Source of the DNA: Kaistella jeonii
Lineage (GTDB): Bacteria > Bacteroidota > Bacteroidia > Flavobacteriales > Weeksellaceae
Length of the DNA: 64,000 nucleotides
Direction: 5' to 3'
Assembly (NCBI RefSeq): GCF_000812865.1
Contig: NZ_JSYL01000001.1
Span: forward strand, 62,001-126,000
A program made the translations under genes and the position numbers. The notes beneath the pieces were generated by a model, which worked only from the letters and a program-made list of their open reading frames with translations, had not been told where the DNA came from and made no database searches. This document shows positions 9,449 through 18,939 of this stretch, one piece after another (within the stretch, counting starts at the first letter, position 1; each line of letters starts with the position of its first letter).

Positions 9449-10258
9449 ATGATTCACTTAAAAACAATCGAAGAACTTCGGTTAATGCGCGAAAGTGCAC
9501 AATTGGTTTCCAAAACTTTGGGGATGATTGCAAAAGAGATAAAACCAGGTGTAACAACTTTACATTTGGATAATTTAGGGGGTGAATTCATTCGGGATCA
9601 TGGCGGTGAACCAGCTTTCCTTGGAATGTATGGTTTTCCTAAAAATCTTTGTATTTCGCCAAATTCTGAAGTGGTTCATGGTATTCCAAATGAAAAGCCG
9701 TTGGAGGAAGGTGATATTCTTTCTGTCGATTGTGGCGTTTATATGAATGGTTTTTATGGCGATCACGCTTATTCTTTTGAGGTTGGAGAAGTGACTTCGG
9801 AAACAAAAAGATTATTACAGATCACCAAAGAATCTTTATACAAAGGAATCGAGCAATGTATTCGTGGAAAAAGAGTAGGAGATATCTCCAATGCGATTCA
9901 GGAATATTGCGAAAAACACGGTTATGGTGTCGTTCGCGAACTGGTTGGTCACGGTTTAGGTAGAAAAATGCACGAAGATCCTCAGGTTCCAAATTATGGA
10001 AGAAAAGGAAGTGGAAAAGTTTTAAAAGACGGAATCGTTCTCGCCATCGAACCTATGGTCAATCTTGGAACTGAAAAAGTAAAATTTCACGAAGATGGTT
10101 GGACGGTGACTTCGCTTGATAATTCACCTTCTGCACATTTTGAACACGACGTTTGCATCATCAACGGAAAACCGGTTTTACTTTCTACGTACAAATATAT
10201 TTATGAAGCATTAGGAATTGTCAGTGAGGAGGAAAAACCATTTACTTTGGATTTTTAA
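9449..10258 (+). CDS. map: type I methionine aminopeptidase
   Basis: Removes the initiator methionine from nascent proteins in the cytoplasm. At 269 residues it matches type I enzymes. The metal ligands lie in VDCGVYMNGFYGDHA (two Asp), GHGLGRKMHEDPQ (His), IEPMV (Glu) and FEHDVCI (Glu). The stop overlaps the start of the next gene by one base (TAATG), so map is translationally coupled to the methyltransferase and the following SGNH hydrolase. Confidence 0.96.
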   Translation: MIHLKTIEELRLMRESAQLVSKTLGMIAKEIKPGVTTLHLDNLGGEFIRDHGGEPAFLGMYGFPKNLCISPNSEVVHGIPNEKPLEEGDILSVDCGVYMNGFYGDHAYSFEVGEVTSETKRLLQITKESLYKGIEQCIRGKRVGDISNAIQEYCEKHGYGVVRELVGHGLGRKMHEDPQVPNYGRKGSGKVLKDGIVLAIEPMVNLGTEKVKFHEDGWTVTSLDNSPSAHFEHDVCIINGKPVLLSTYKYIYEALGIVSEEEKPFTLDF

Positions 10259-11025
10259 TGAAAACCCTGACTAAATTTCTCTTAAATAAAATCCCAAGAC
10301 CTTTATTGATCAAAGCGAGTATTTTGGCGCGACCTTTAATTGTTCAATTTTTTAAAGGCAACAAATTTACTGATCCAATCGACGGTAAATCTTATCGGAA
10401 ATTTCTTCCTTATGGTTACGGGAAACAGCGTGTAAATGCACTTTCTCCCGGAACATTAAGTCTGGAACGTCATCGCCAAATGTGGTTGTATCTGCAAAAT
10501 GAAACCGACTTTTTTACTAAAAATTACAAAGTTCTTCATATCGCTCCAGAACAGGAATTCCTCAGGAAATTCAAAAAAATGAAAAATCTGGATTATATTT
10601 CTGCGGATCTTTACTCGCCGATCGTGGATGTAAAAGCAGATATTTTAGATTTACCTTTTGAAGATGAAAGTTTCGATATCGTTTTTTGTAACCATGTTTT
10701 AGAACATATAGAAGACGATAAAAAAGCCATGAGCGAATTATTTCGGGTGATGAGAAAAGGCGGCTGGGGAATTTTTCAGGTTCCTATGAAGAATTCTTTA
10801 GAAAAAACTTACGAAGATTTCAGCATTAAAGATCCGAAAGAAAGACAAAAACATTTCGGACAATACGACCACGTTCGCTGGTACGGAATGGATTATTTTG
10901 ATCGATTGAAAAATGTTGGTTTTGAAGCAGATATCAACTTTTATTCAAGGAAATTTTCAAGTGAAGAACGGGAAAGATTTGCTTTAATGGAGAATGAGAT
11001 TTTACCGGTCGTTTCAAAGAAATAA
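10258..11025 (+). CDS. class I SAM-dependent methyltransferase (Methyltransf_11-like)
   Basis: Protein of 255 residues. The SAM-binding Rossmann core is visible: motif I region KVLHIAPEQEFLRKF, an acidic strand DYISADLYSP, then VDVKADILDLPFEDESFDIVFCNHVLEHI and a VMRKGGWGIFQVP post-motif. The GxGxG of motif I is atypical (HIAPEQ). The substrate is not predictable. It is coupled to map by TAATG and abuts the next gene, so the three genes form an operon. Confidence 0.85.
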   Translation: MKTLTKFLLNKIPRPLLIKASILARPLIVQFFKGNKFTDPIDGKSYRKFLPYGYGKQRVNALSPGTLSLERHRQMWLYLQNETDFFTKNYKVLHIAPEQEFLRKFKKMKNLDYISADLYSPIVDVKADILDLPFEDESFDIVFCNHVLEHIEDDKKAMSELFRVMRKGGWGIFQVPMKNSLEKTYEDFSIKDPKERQKHFGQYDHVRWYGMDYFDRLKNVGFEADINFYSRKFSSEERERFALMENEILPVVSKK

Positions 11026-11811
11026 ATGAAAATAATTGAAATGAAAAACAATTATTTAATCCATTTATTAAAGTCGATTCCGTTATTACCCATTATCTAT
11101 TTTCAGGGAAAGAAGATCAGAAAAGAAATTCAATTATTCCCCGAAGCAAAAAATCCGGAAGATTCTATCAATGCCAATTCCGATAAAAATTTAAATATTT
11201 TATTTATTGGGGAAAGTTCATTTGCCGGAGTTGGCGTAGAAAATCACAAAAATGGTTTTGCCGGTCATTTCTCAAATGCCTTGAGCGAAAAATTTCATTA
11301 TAATATCAACTGGAAAGTTTATGCAAAAACAGGTTATAATGTTGACAAAATTCAAAGAAAAATAATTCCTCTCATTGTTGAGAAAGAGTGTAATCTTTTG
11401 GTGATCGGCATTGGTGGGAATGATACTTTTGAATTGAATCAACCTAAAAAATGGCGTGAAAGTGTTCAGTTCTTAATTAATGATCTGCGACAAAAATTTC
11501 CTGAAACTCCAGTTTTATTTGCGCAGTTACCGACTATCGAAATGTTTCCTGCCTTTTCGAAAGAAATGAAACAGGTTTTAGGAAATCACAAAGATATTCT
11601 TGCAGATCATCTCGACAAACAAGTTTTAAAGAACAAAAATGTCTATTTCCCGACCGAAAAAATAAATGTTAAAGAATGGCTCGGAAAACTCAAAGAAGGT
11701 CAAACTGTTTCAGAATTTTTTAGCGATGGAATTCATCCTTCAGAACTCTGTTATGATTTGTGGGCGAAAGATTGTGTAACATTTTTAGGTCAATCAAAAA
11801 TAAATTTTTAG
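11026..11811 (+). CDS. SGNH/GDSL-family hydrolase
   Basis: Protein of 261 residues. Block I is FIGESSFAGVG with the candidate nucleophile Ser; block III is GIGGNDTFEL with the oxyanion Asn; block V is DGIHPSELCY with the Asp-x-x-His pair. This set defines the SGNH esterase fold. A short hydrophobic N-terminal segment (LLKSIPLLPIIYFQG) could act as a membrane anchor or weak signal. The ATG directly follows the methyltransferase stop. The likely reaction is acyl-ester hydrolysis, with unknown substrate. Confidence 0.82.
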   Translation: MKIIEMKNNYLIHLLKSIPLLPIIYFQGKKIRKEIQLFPEAKNPEDSINANSDKNLNILFIGESSFAGVGVENHKNGFAGHFSNALSEKFHYNINWKVYAKTGYNVDKIQRKIIPLIVEKECNLLVIGIGGNDTFELNQPKKWRESVQFLINDLRQKFPETPVLFAQLPTIEMFPAFSKEMKQVLGNHKDILADHLDKQVLKNKNVYFPTEKINVKEWLGKLKEGQTVSEFFSDGIHPSELCYDLWAKDCVTFLGQSKINF

Positions 11812-11875
11812 TAACCTTTGATAAAAATATCGATCATTAGATAATTATAGTTTTAGTGGTACAACAATGTTTCAC

Positions 11876-11883
11876 TACCTTTG
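11876..11883 (+). promoter_or_regulatory. -7 box (TAnnTTTG) of era
   Basis: TACCTTTG, 55 bases before the ATG of era, in the 127-base gap after the SGNH hydrolase. Confidence 0.5.
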
Positions 11884-11938
11884 TAGAGATTTCGAATTTT
11901 CGAGGTCTTTTAATTTTTAATTACTTCAATAAAAAAGA

Positions 11939-12814
11939 ATGCACAAAGCAGGATTTGTAAATATAGTAGGGAAACCGAATGCCGGTAAATCGACACTTCT
12001 CAATCAATTGATGGGAGAGAAGTTAGCAATTGTAACCCAGAAAGCACAGACAACGAGACACCGAATTTTCGGGATTTATAATGAAGAAGATTTGCAGATC
12101 GTTTTTTCTGACACTCCGGGAGTTTTAGATCCGAAGTATGGTTTGCAGGAAAAAATGATGGATTATGTGAAAGATTCTTTACAGGATGCCGATGTTTTCC
12201 TTTTCATAGTAGATATATTAGACCGTACTGAACCCTTCGAATTTCTGGTTGATAAATTGAATAAAATTCCGGTTCCTGTATTAATTTTGGTCAATAAGAT
12301 CGATGAGTCAAACCAGGAAGATTTAGAGAAAACAATGGAGTTGTGGCACGAGAGGATTCCAAAAGCAGAGATTCTGCCAATTTCTGCATTGAAAGGTTTT
12401 AATACGGATGCTATTTTGCCAAAATTGAAATCTTTATTACCAGAAAATCCGCCATACTACGACAAAGATCAATATACCGACAAACCGGAGCGATTTTTTG
12501 TCAATGAAGCAATTCGAGAGAAAATTTTATTAAATTACGACAAAGAAGTTCCTTATTCCGTAGAAGTGGTTACCGAAATCTTTAACGAAAAAGAAGGAAT
12601 TATTTTTATTGATTCTGTTATTTATGTGGAGCGAGATACCCAGAAAGGTATTATTATCGGGCATAAAGGAGATGCAATAAAAAAAGTAGGAACAGAAGCA
12701 AGATTAGATCTGGAGAAATTCTTTTCGAAAAAAATCCATCTTAATTTATTTGTAAAAGTGAAAAAAGACTGGCGAAAAAATGACAGAGATTTAAAGAATT
12801 TTGGGTACAGCTAA
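11939..12814 (+). CDS. era: GTPase Era
   Basis: Essential GTPase acting in 16S rRNA maturation and 30S assembly. At 291 residues it is full length. The G1 motif is GKPNAGKST (about 11-19), the switch/G3 region is DTPGV, G4 is NKID and G5 is ISALKG. The C-terminal KH domain carries IGHKGDAIKKVG for RNA binding near the 3' end of 16S rRNA. It has its own promoter box upstream. Confidence 0.97.
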   Translation: MHKAGFVNIVGKPNAGKSTLLNQLMGEKLAIVTQKAQTTRHRIFGIYNEEDLQIVFSDTPGVLDPKYGLQEKMMDYVKDSLQDADVFLFIVDILDRTEPFEFLVDKLNKIPVPVLILVNKIDESNQEDLEKTMELWHERIPKAEILPISALKGFNTDAILPKLKSLLPENPPYYDKDQYTDKPERFFVNEAIREKILLNYDKEVPYSVEVVTEIFNEKEGIIFIDSVIYVERDTQKGIIIGHKGDAIKKVGTEARLDLEKFFSKKIHLNLFVKVKKDWRKNDRDLKNFGYS

Positions 12815-12854
12815 AATTAAATAATTACAGAATACCGTTACGGAGAGGATTTAT

Positions 12855-12862
12855 TAAATTTG
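12855..12862 (+). promoter_or_regulatory. -7 box (TAnnTTTG) of the DoxX-family gene
   Basis: TAAATTTG, 17 bases before the ATG at 12880. Confidence 0.45.
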
Positions 12863-12879
12863 CTTTTAAAATTATTTGA

Positions 12880-13308
12880 ATGAATTATTTAACTTCGACG
12901 AAAAACAATCCTTTAATTACAGATATTGTTCTTCTTGTTATTAGAATTTTTATAGGTTTCGCCATGCTTTCACACGGTTTTCCTAAACTTCAGCTTTTAT
13001 TTTCTGGCGAAGAAATTAAGTTTGTTGATATTTTGGGAATGGGTGCAAAAAGCTCTTTAGCGATTGCGGTTTTTGCCGAATTTGTTTGCTCAATATTTAT
13101 CATTTTAGGACTGTTCACAAGAATAGCCGTTTTCTTTTTGGTGATAACAATGGCTGTAGCAGGATTATTTGTACACAGTGCAGATGTTTTTTCAACGCGT
13201 GAACTAAGTTTGCTATATCTTTCCGTATATCTGTTAATTTTGGCTTTAGGACCGGGAAGGTTTTCAATCGACGCTATGATCAGCAAAAGGAGAGAATCTC
13301 GCTGGTAA
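12880..13308 (+). CDS. DoxX family membrane protein
   Basis: Inner-membrane protein of 142 residues with four predicted membrane helices (about 15-35, 53-75, 80-100, 105-125). The N-terminal helix has the family pattern RIFIGFAMLSHGFPKL, followed by the second helix region AEFVCSIFIILGLFTR. The C-terminal LALGPGRFSIDAMI is also typical of DoxX. Members are linked to redox or thiol functions, but no precise role can be given. A weak hairpin with a long T-run follows. Confidence 0.88.
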   Translation: MNYLTSTKNNPLITDIVLLVIRIFIGFAMLSHGFPKLQLLFSGEEIKFVDILGMGAKSSLAIAVFAEFVCSIFIILGLFTRIAVFFLVITMAVAGLFVHSADVFSTRELSLLYLSVYLLILALGPGRFSIDAMISKRRESRW

Positions 13309-13340
13309 TTTTGAAATTACAGATTAAACAGATCACAAAT

Positions 13341-13369
13341 AAACAGTAATTTTTTTGCTGTTTTTTTTA
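13341..13369 (+). terminator. probable terminator after the DoxX gene
   Basis: Short stem AAACAG / CTGTTT with a T-rich loop, followed by eight T. The stem is weak but the T-run is long. Confidence 0.5.
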
Positions 13370-13390
13370 TAAACTTAAATTAGAATTTTT

Positions 13391-15793
13391 ATGAAATTAA
13401 AATTAACAATTTGCTTGCTTGCGTTTTTGAATTTTAGCAATGCGCAGGAAAATATTACCTATCAAAAGCCTTCCGCAGAAATTTTGAAACTTGCTGATTT
13501 TCAAAGAGCACCTTCTGTCATGATGGACAGTAAAAAAAACTGGATGGTCTTTTCTTATCGAAATACTTACAAAACTTTAGAGGATCTCAATCAGGAGGAA
13601 GTAAAACTCGGCGGCTTGCGGATTAATCCTGTTACCAATATTTCCAGCAGTGTTACTTACGTTAATAATCTGAAGGTTCGGAAATTGAAAGATAAGACGG
13701 AGATTCAGGTAAAAGGTCTACCGGAAAATCTAAAAATCACCAATATTTCCTGGTCACCAGATGAAAGAAAAATTGCCTTTACGAATACAGTCAAAGATGG
13801 AGTAGAACTCTGGATTTTAGATTTGGAAACCGCAACTGCAAAAAAAATATCTTCCTCTAATTTAAATTCAAACTTAGGTTCACCATTTATCTGGTTCAAA
13901 GATTCCGAAAATCTTTTGGTAAAAATGTTGCCAAAAGATCGACCTGCACTTCTGGACAGCAAAAAAGATCTGCCAACAGGACCAATTGTTTCGACTTCAG
14001 ACGGAAAAGTTTCGCAAAACAGAACATATCAGGATTTACTGAAAAATCCACAGGACGAAAAGAATTTTGAGATCTTGACTTCCGCAGAATTATATAAAAT
14101 TGATTTGAAGGGAAACGCGACTCAATTTAAAGAAGCCGATCTATATGCTGGTTTAAGTTTCTCCCCAGATGGCAATTATTTGATGGCAACAACCATTAAA
14201 AAACCTTTTTCTTATATCGTTCCTTTAAGCAGATTTCCAATGGTAACGAACGTTTACGATAAAAACGGATCATTGCTAAAAACGGTAAATGAAGTTCCTT
14301 TAAATGAAATTATGGCGAAAGGTTTTTCATCTGTCAGACCCGGTAAAAGATACATGGAATGGCGGGATGATCAGCCTTCAACTTTAGTTTATGCAGAAGC
14401 TTTAGACGGTGGCGACCAAGCAAAATCAGTGGATTTTCGGGATGAGATCTTTATTTGGGAAGCTCCATTTTCGAATGCGCCAAAATCTTTCTTCAAAACC
14501 AAACAAAGATACGCCGGTTTAGACTGGTCTAACTCAGATTATGCTTTCGTATCCGAAGATTGGTATGATACGAGAAATTTTAAAACTTATTTGATCGATT
14601 TAAAAAACAATACTTCGAAAGTCATTGAAGACCGGAATTCACAAGATGTTTACAGCGATCCCGGTAATTTTAATAAAACTAAAAACCAGTATGGCAGAAA
14701 CGTGATTGACATTATAAATAACAAAGCATTTTTGATTGGCGCCGGTTTTACGAAAGACGGACAAAAACCTTTCATCGATGAAATGGATTTGAAAACCCAG
14801 CAGAAAAAAAGATGGTACACTTCAAATTTAACTGGATCTAAGGAAAACCTGATCGATATTCTTGATGCGCAAAAAGGCGATATTTTAACCGTTCAACAGT
14901 CTGCAAATTTATATCCTAATTACTTTGTCAGAAATATCAGATCGAAGAAATCAACTCCCGTAACTGCATTTCCGAATCCTTTTGAATCTTTAAAAAATGT
15001 GTATAAAGAAGTCATTAAATATAAAAGAAATGACGGCGTAGAATTAACTGGAACGCTTTATTTACCTGCAAATTACGACAGAAAAAATCATACAGAGAAA
15101 TTACCGCTTTTAATTTGGGCGTATCCAACGGAATATAAAGATAAAAATACTGCGGGTCAAAATACACAGAATCCGAATGATTTTACTTTTCCAAGTTATG
15201 GCTCTTTCATTTATTGGGTAACGAAAGGTTATGCGGTTTTAGATGATGCAGCCTTCCCAATTATTGGCGAAGGAAAAACGGAACCCAACGACACTTTTAT
15301 ACCACAATTAGTTGCCAATGGAAAAGCAGCGATCGACGCACTTGATAAATTAGGATATATCGACCGCAATAAAGTTGCAGTTGGTGGTCATTCTTACGGC
15401 GCATTTATGACGGCAAATCTTCTCACTTATTCCAAAGATTATGCGTGTGGAATTGCACGGAGTGGCGCTTATAACAGAACTTTAACACCGTTTGGATTTC
15501 AGAGTGAGCAGCGAAATTATTGGGACATTCCGCAAATTTATAATGCAATGTCACCCTTTATGAATGCAGATAAAATGAAAACTCCATTATTGTTGATTCA
15601 TGGTGATGCCGACAATAATCCCGGAACTTTTACGCTTCAAACCGAAAGATATTTTCAGGCGTTGAAAAACCTGGGAGCACCAGTAAGAATGGTGCTTTTA
15701 CCGAAAGAAGCCCACGGTTATGCAGCGAAAGAAAATATTTTCCATGTTCTTTGGGAAGAAGATCAGTTTCTGGAGAAATGTTTAAAAAAATAA
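13391..15793 (+). CDS. secreted S9-family peptidase (prolyl oligopeptidase superfamily)
   Basis: Exported serine peptidase of 800 residues with signal peptide ending near FSNAQ. Residues of about 60-560 form a beta-propeller-like region with WD/TolB-type repeats (ISWSPDERKIAF, LSFSPDGNYLMA). The C-terminal alpha/beta hydrolase domain has the nucleophile Ser668 in GGHSYGAF, Asp in HGDADNNPGT and His in KEAHGYAA. The domain order matches glutamyl/dipeptidyl peptidases of Bacteroidetes that degrade peptides in the periplasm. It ends in a strong terminator. Confidence 0.92.
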   Translation: MKLKLTICLLAFLNFSNAQENITYQKPSAEILKLADFQRAPSVMMDSKKNWMVFSYRNTYKTLEDLNQEEVKLGGLRINPVTNISSSVTYVNNLKVRKLKDKTEIQVKGLPENLKITNISWSPDERKIAFTNTVKDGVELWILDLETATAKKISSSNLNSNLGSPFIWFKDSENLLVKMLPKDRPALLDSKKDLPTGPIVSTSDGKVSQNRTYQDLLKNPQDEKNFEILTSAELYKIDLKGNATQFKEADLYAGLSFSPDGNYLMATTIKKPFSYIVPLSRFPMVTNVYDKNGSLLKTVNEVPLNEIMAKGFSSVRPGKRYMEWRDDQPSTLVYAEALDGGDQAKSVDFRDEIFIWEAPFSNAPKSFFKTKQRYAGLDWSNSDYAFVSEDWYDTRNFKTYLIDLKNNTSKVIEDRNSQDVYSDPGNFNKTKNQYGRNVIDIINNKAFLIGAGFTKDGQKPFIDEMDLKTQQKKRWYTSNLTGSKENLIDILDAQKGDILTVQQSANLYPNYFVRNIRSKKSTPVTAFPNPFESLKNVYKEVIKYKRNDGVELTGTLYLPANYDRKNHTEKLPLLIWAYPTEYKDKNTAGQNTQNPNDFTFPSYGSFIYWVTKGYAVLDDAAFPIIGEGKTEPNDTFIPQLVANGKAAIDALDKLGYIDRNKVAVGGHSYGAFMTANLLTYSKDYACGIARSGAYNRTLTPFGFQSEQRNYWDIPQIYNAMSPFMNADKMKTPLLLIHGDADNNPGTFTLQTERYFQALKNLGAPVRMVLLPKEAHGYAAKENIFHVLWEEDQFLEKCLKK

Positions 15794-15800
15794 AGATAAA

Positions 15801-15828
15801 GTCTCCCAGAAATGGGAGACTTTTTTTG
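15801..15828 (+). terminator. rho-independent terminator of the S9 peptidase
   Basis: Perfect 8-base stem GTCTCCCA / TGGGAGAC, GAAA tetraloop, seven T. Confidence 0.92.
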
Positions 15829-16019
15829 GATGTTTATTTTAAAATATATAGACTAAAAAAATTCGTTTTTAAGAAGGGGAGGAGCAATTTCTTTAAATTC
15901 AGGACTACAAATAAATTGATGTTTTAAATTAGTTCTCCTTGAATACTTTTTCCGTATCTATTGGTTTTCAGTAAATTAGTTGTAATTTTATTTGATAAAA
16001 CTAATTAAAAACCATAACC

Positions 16020-17823
16020 ATGGAAAATTTTAAAACCAAAAACGGTGTAAGTGTTCGTGCTTACAGCGGAGATGCGATCACACTTTTGGCATTCGATCTT
16101 ACCGAGCATTTGACTAAAAACTTAGCAGGTTTTTCGATCGGTTTCAAGTATAAAGAGGGTGATCAATGGATTGAAAAGTATATTTATAATCGCCTGACTT
16201 TCCATGATGAGTTCAGGAAAAATAGCGGAATTAAACAGTATGACAGAAATTCAACCCTATATTCACCCATACAAAAATTCAATTGGGTTCATGTTCCAAA
16301 TACCGATATTTCAAGCAGAAAAGCAGTTTTTGGAGATTATATTTATACCATTACACCAAGATATATCGAAGACGGAAAATTGGTGTCACTCAATTCAGAT
16401 CTTTCTGTGGAAATTGATATTCCGGTAAAACCTTATCAAGAAAAGAGTACAACACTGGCTTTTACGAGAGGATTTGTTTCCTCCGTTGCGTACGCTACCA
16501 GATTCAGTCGGAAAAATAATTGTTCGCCCGAAAAATAATAATGAATTGATTTTTGACATCAAGCAAATCGCTGATTCTGCAATGAGATGGAACGAAAAAA
16601 CGCGGAAAAATGAGCTGGTTCCATACAGTTTCGAGGAGCAGCATGAATGGTTAGGATGGCAAGCAAGAAACAGAATTTTAGAATTTTTAGAGGAGACGAT
16701 AAAAGATAAAACTTTAAATTTAAAAGTTTTTGCATTCGATTTAGATGAGCCGGAAATTTGTAAGAAATTGCTTCAGTTGGCAAAAGAAAAACGACTGCTA
16801 ATGATTTTGGATGATTCCAAAGGTCACAAAGAAGAAAAAGCTTTTGAAACAATTTTTGAAACTGAATTTCTTAAAGTAAGCGATACTGATCATATCAAAA
16901 GAGGACATTTCAGTTCTTTGGCGCATTGTAAAATAATGGTTCAATTGAAAAAAGCAGTTCCAAAAAAAGTATTGACAGGTTCTGCGAATTTCTCTACGAA
17001 TGGATTTTATGTGAATAGTAATCACGTTATTATTTTTAAAAACTCCAAAATATCACAACTTTATTCGGATATTTTTGATGCTTCTTTTGGCGATGAAAAT
17101 ATGAAGAAATTCAAAGTCGGAGCGTTTGCGCTTAAAGACCACCAGATTCTTAAAACCACGTCATCTCCTGAAATGACCGTGACTGTTGCACCTCATAATA
17201 AAGTAGATGCAGAAAGGATTTTTGACCGAATCAGCACTAAAATCGAGAGAACAGATACTACAGATATTTTGTTTGCAGTGATGAATGACCGGAGCGCAGG
17301 AAGTATTTTAAGTTCTCTTCGCAAACAAATATCAAATGAAAATGTTTTCAGTTACGGAATTACCGATACCATCGGAAAAAATGACGAAGATTTTGGAATT
17401 TTCCTTTATAAACCTAACTCAAAACGAGGAATTAGAGTCGCGGCAAGAGGAATTGAAAACAATCTTCCTGAACCTTTCGGAACAGTTCCCGGAATTGATG
17501 GTTACGCAATTCATCATAAATTTATCGTTGTCAATTTTAAAGGAAATGATCCGGTGGTGTATTGTGGAAGTTCAAATTTAGCTTTCGGTCCGGAACAAAA
17601 AAACGGGGATAATTTATTAGAAATTCGAGATAAAGATATTGTCACCGCTTTTGCCATAGAAGCTTTACGACTGGTTGATCATTTTCACTGGAGAAATACT
17701 TCGCTGGAAAGTGTGGGTCATCTTTGGCTGGATAATTTATCTGGTATAAAAAAATGGTCAGAATCATGGTTAACGGAAGGAAATTTGAAATGCAGACAAA
17801 GGAAACTTTATATGAAGAAATAG
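16020..17823 (+). pseudogene. phospholipase D-like protein interrupted by a +1 frameshift near 16512-16516
   Basis: Two overlapping frames encode one protein: 16020-16538 (172 residues, N-terminal domain) and a second frame open to 17823. Removing one A from the A5 run at 16512-16516 joins them into about 600 residues and continues FTRGFVSSVAYATRF into KIIVRPKNNN. The C-terminal part has two PLD half-sites: HCKIMV with GSANFS, and IHHKFIVV with GSSNLAFG. These are HxK motifs where the later Asp is not conserved, so the catalytic type is uncertain. There is no signal peptide. It could be a real mutation, a sequence error, or, less likely, programmed shifting. Confidence 0.72.
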
Positions 17824-18248
17824 AAGAAACTCATTCGTTGAATTCCCTAAATCAAAGAGTATTTTTATTATTTACCAGTTTATGGCAAATGCATTTTCTC
17901 AGAGCATTATCATCCAGAAAACATATTCTATTTAACATAATATAAATTATAGGACTTTTTACGGAAATTAAAATATGCGTGTATTGACCATTTTACTTTA
18001 CACCAAATCCTCTTTTCCCGGGTTTTATCTGAATTAAATAATTCAGCAGATTCTCATCGATTAATATTAAAATGTATATCAACTCCAATCATCATAAACT
18101 GATTAGAGAAAAGTTTAAGTGTAAAGAAAATAATTCTCCCAGCTGGTAATTTACAAACTCTGCTTACAATTTTCATCAGCTTTGCCAGAACAAAATAAAT
18201 TTCTAGCAACCTGATTTATAAGGAAACTTTTTTTCACCTAAAAAACAT
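17824..18248. other. AT-rich intergenic stretch without a recognisable gene
   Basis: About 425 bases. I see no convincing coding signal, tRNA or strong terminator. A 40-codon minus-strand frame at 18054-18176 has no recognisable family. The stretch could hold decayed sequence. Confidence 0.4.
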
Positions 18249-18256
18249 TAAATTTG
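18249..18256 (+). promoter_or_regulatory. -7 box (TAnnTTTG) before the lipoprotein gene
   Basis: TAAATTTG, 24 bases before the ATG at 18281. Confidence 0.5.
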
Positions 18257-18280
18257 AGCCACTAAACAATTAAAACTGAC

Positions 18281-18793
18281 ATGAAAAAATATCTTTTGAC
18301 AACATGCGCATTCATCTTTATTTTGAGCTGCGAAAAAAAAATCTCCGAAAACATTAATATAAAAAATACAAACGATTCGGTGGTCGTTGTTCCAGAAAAT
18401 TCAGAACCAATCGAATCTTCTACCCAACAAACCTGCTATTTAGGAGTGACAGGAAAAGACTCTGTATTTATTTCCCTGGATGATAATCTAGGGACTATCA
18501 CAGGAAAAATGCGTTATAAAAATGCAGAAAAAGACAGTTCATTTGGTGATATTGTGGGAACGCAGAACGGTGATACTCTAAAACTAAACTATACTTTTCA
18601 GTCAGAAGGCACAATGTCGGAGCGCGAAATTTATTTTCTAAAGAAGAAAGATCAATTAACGGAAGGTATTGGCGACCACAAAATTGAAGGTAAGAAAGAT
18701 TTTTATGAAAATACTTCGAAACTCAAATTTGATGGTTCAAGTCTAAAACAAGTTGATTGTAAGGATTTTGATAAAAAAGTAACGGTAAAATAA
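18281..18793 (+). CDS. lipoprotein of unknown function, 170 residues
   Basis: The N-terminus TCAFIFILSCEKK is a lipoprotein signal with the lipidated Cys at residue 17. After it comes a low-complexity acidic linker (to about residue 45), then a small domain beginning TCYLGVTGKDSVFISL. That domain reads like a beta-sheet protein binding or shielding a ligand, but I cannot name it. A second Cys pair (residue about 47 and the late VDCKDF) could form a disulfide. It has its own promoter box. Confidence 0.75.
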   Translation: MKKYLLTTCAFIFILSCEKKISENINIKNTNDSVVVVPENSEPIESSTQQTCYLGVTGKDSVFISLDDNLGTITGKMRYKNAEKDSSFGDIVGTQNGDTLKLNYTFQSEGTMSEREIYFLKKKDQLTEGIGDHKIEGKKDFYENTSKLKFDGSSLKQVDCKDFDKKVTVK

Positions 18794-18939
18794 GACTAAT
18801 CTCATCAGTATAATATCATTTAAAATTAAATGATTATAGCAATTTTCATTATCTATTGCATTAAATATAGTTCATATGATAAGTTTTAGTACTTTAGACT
18901 AATCAAATTTTTAAAAGCCTTATTTATTAATTTCCCCGT

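Noticed and set aside
17754-17945. Separate small gene overlapping the end of the PLD-like gene
   Set aside because: It is a shifted frame over the PLD C-terminus; the main frame keeps family-like sequence to its stop at 17823, and the small frame has no family or start signal.
18054-18176. Minus-strand ORF of 40 codons in the gap after the PLD-like gene
   Set aside because: No recognisable family, no promoter box or RBS; in AT-rich sequence such frames occur by chance.
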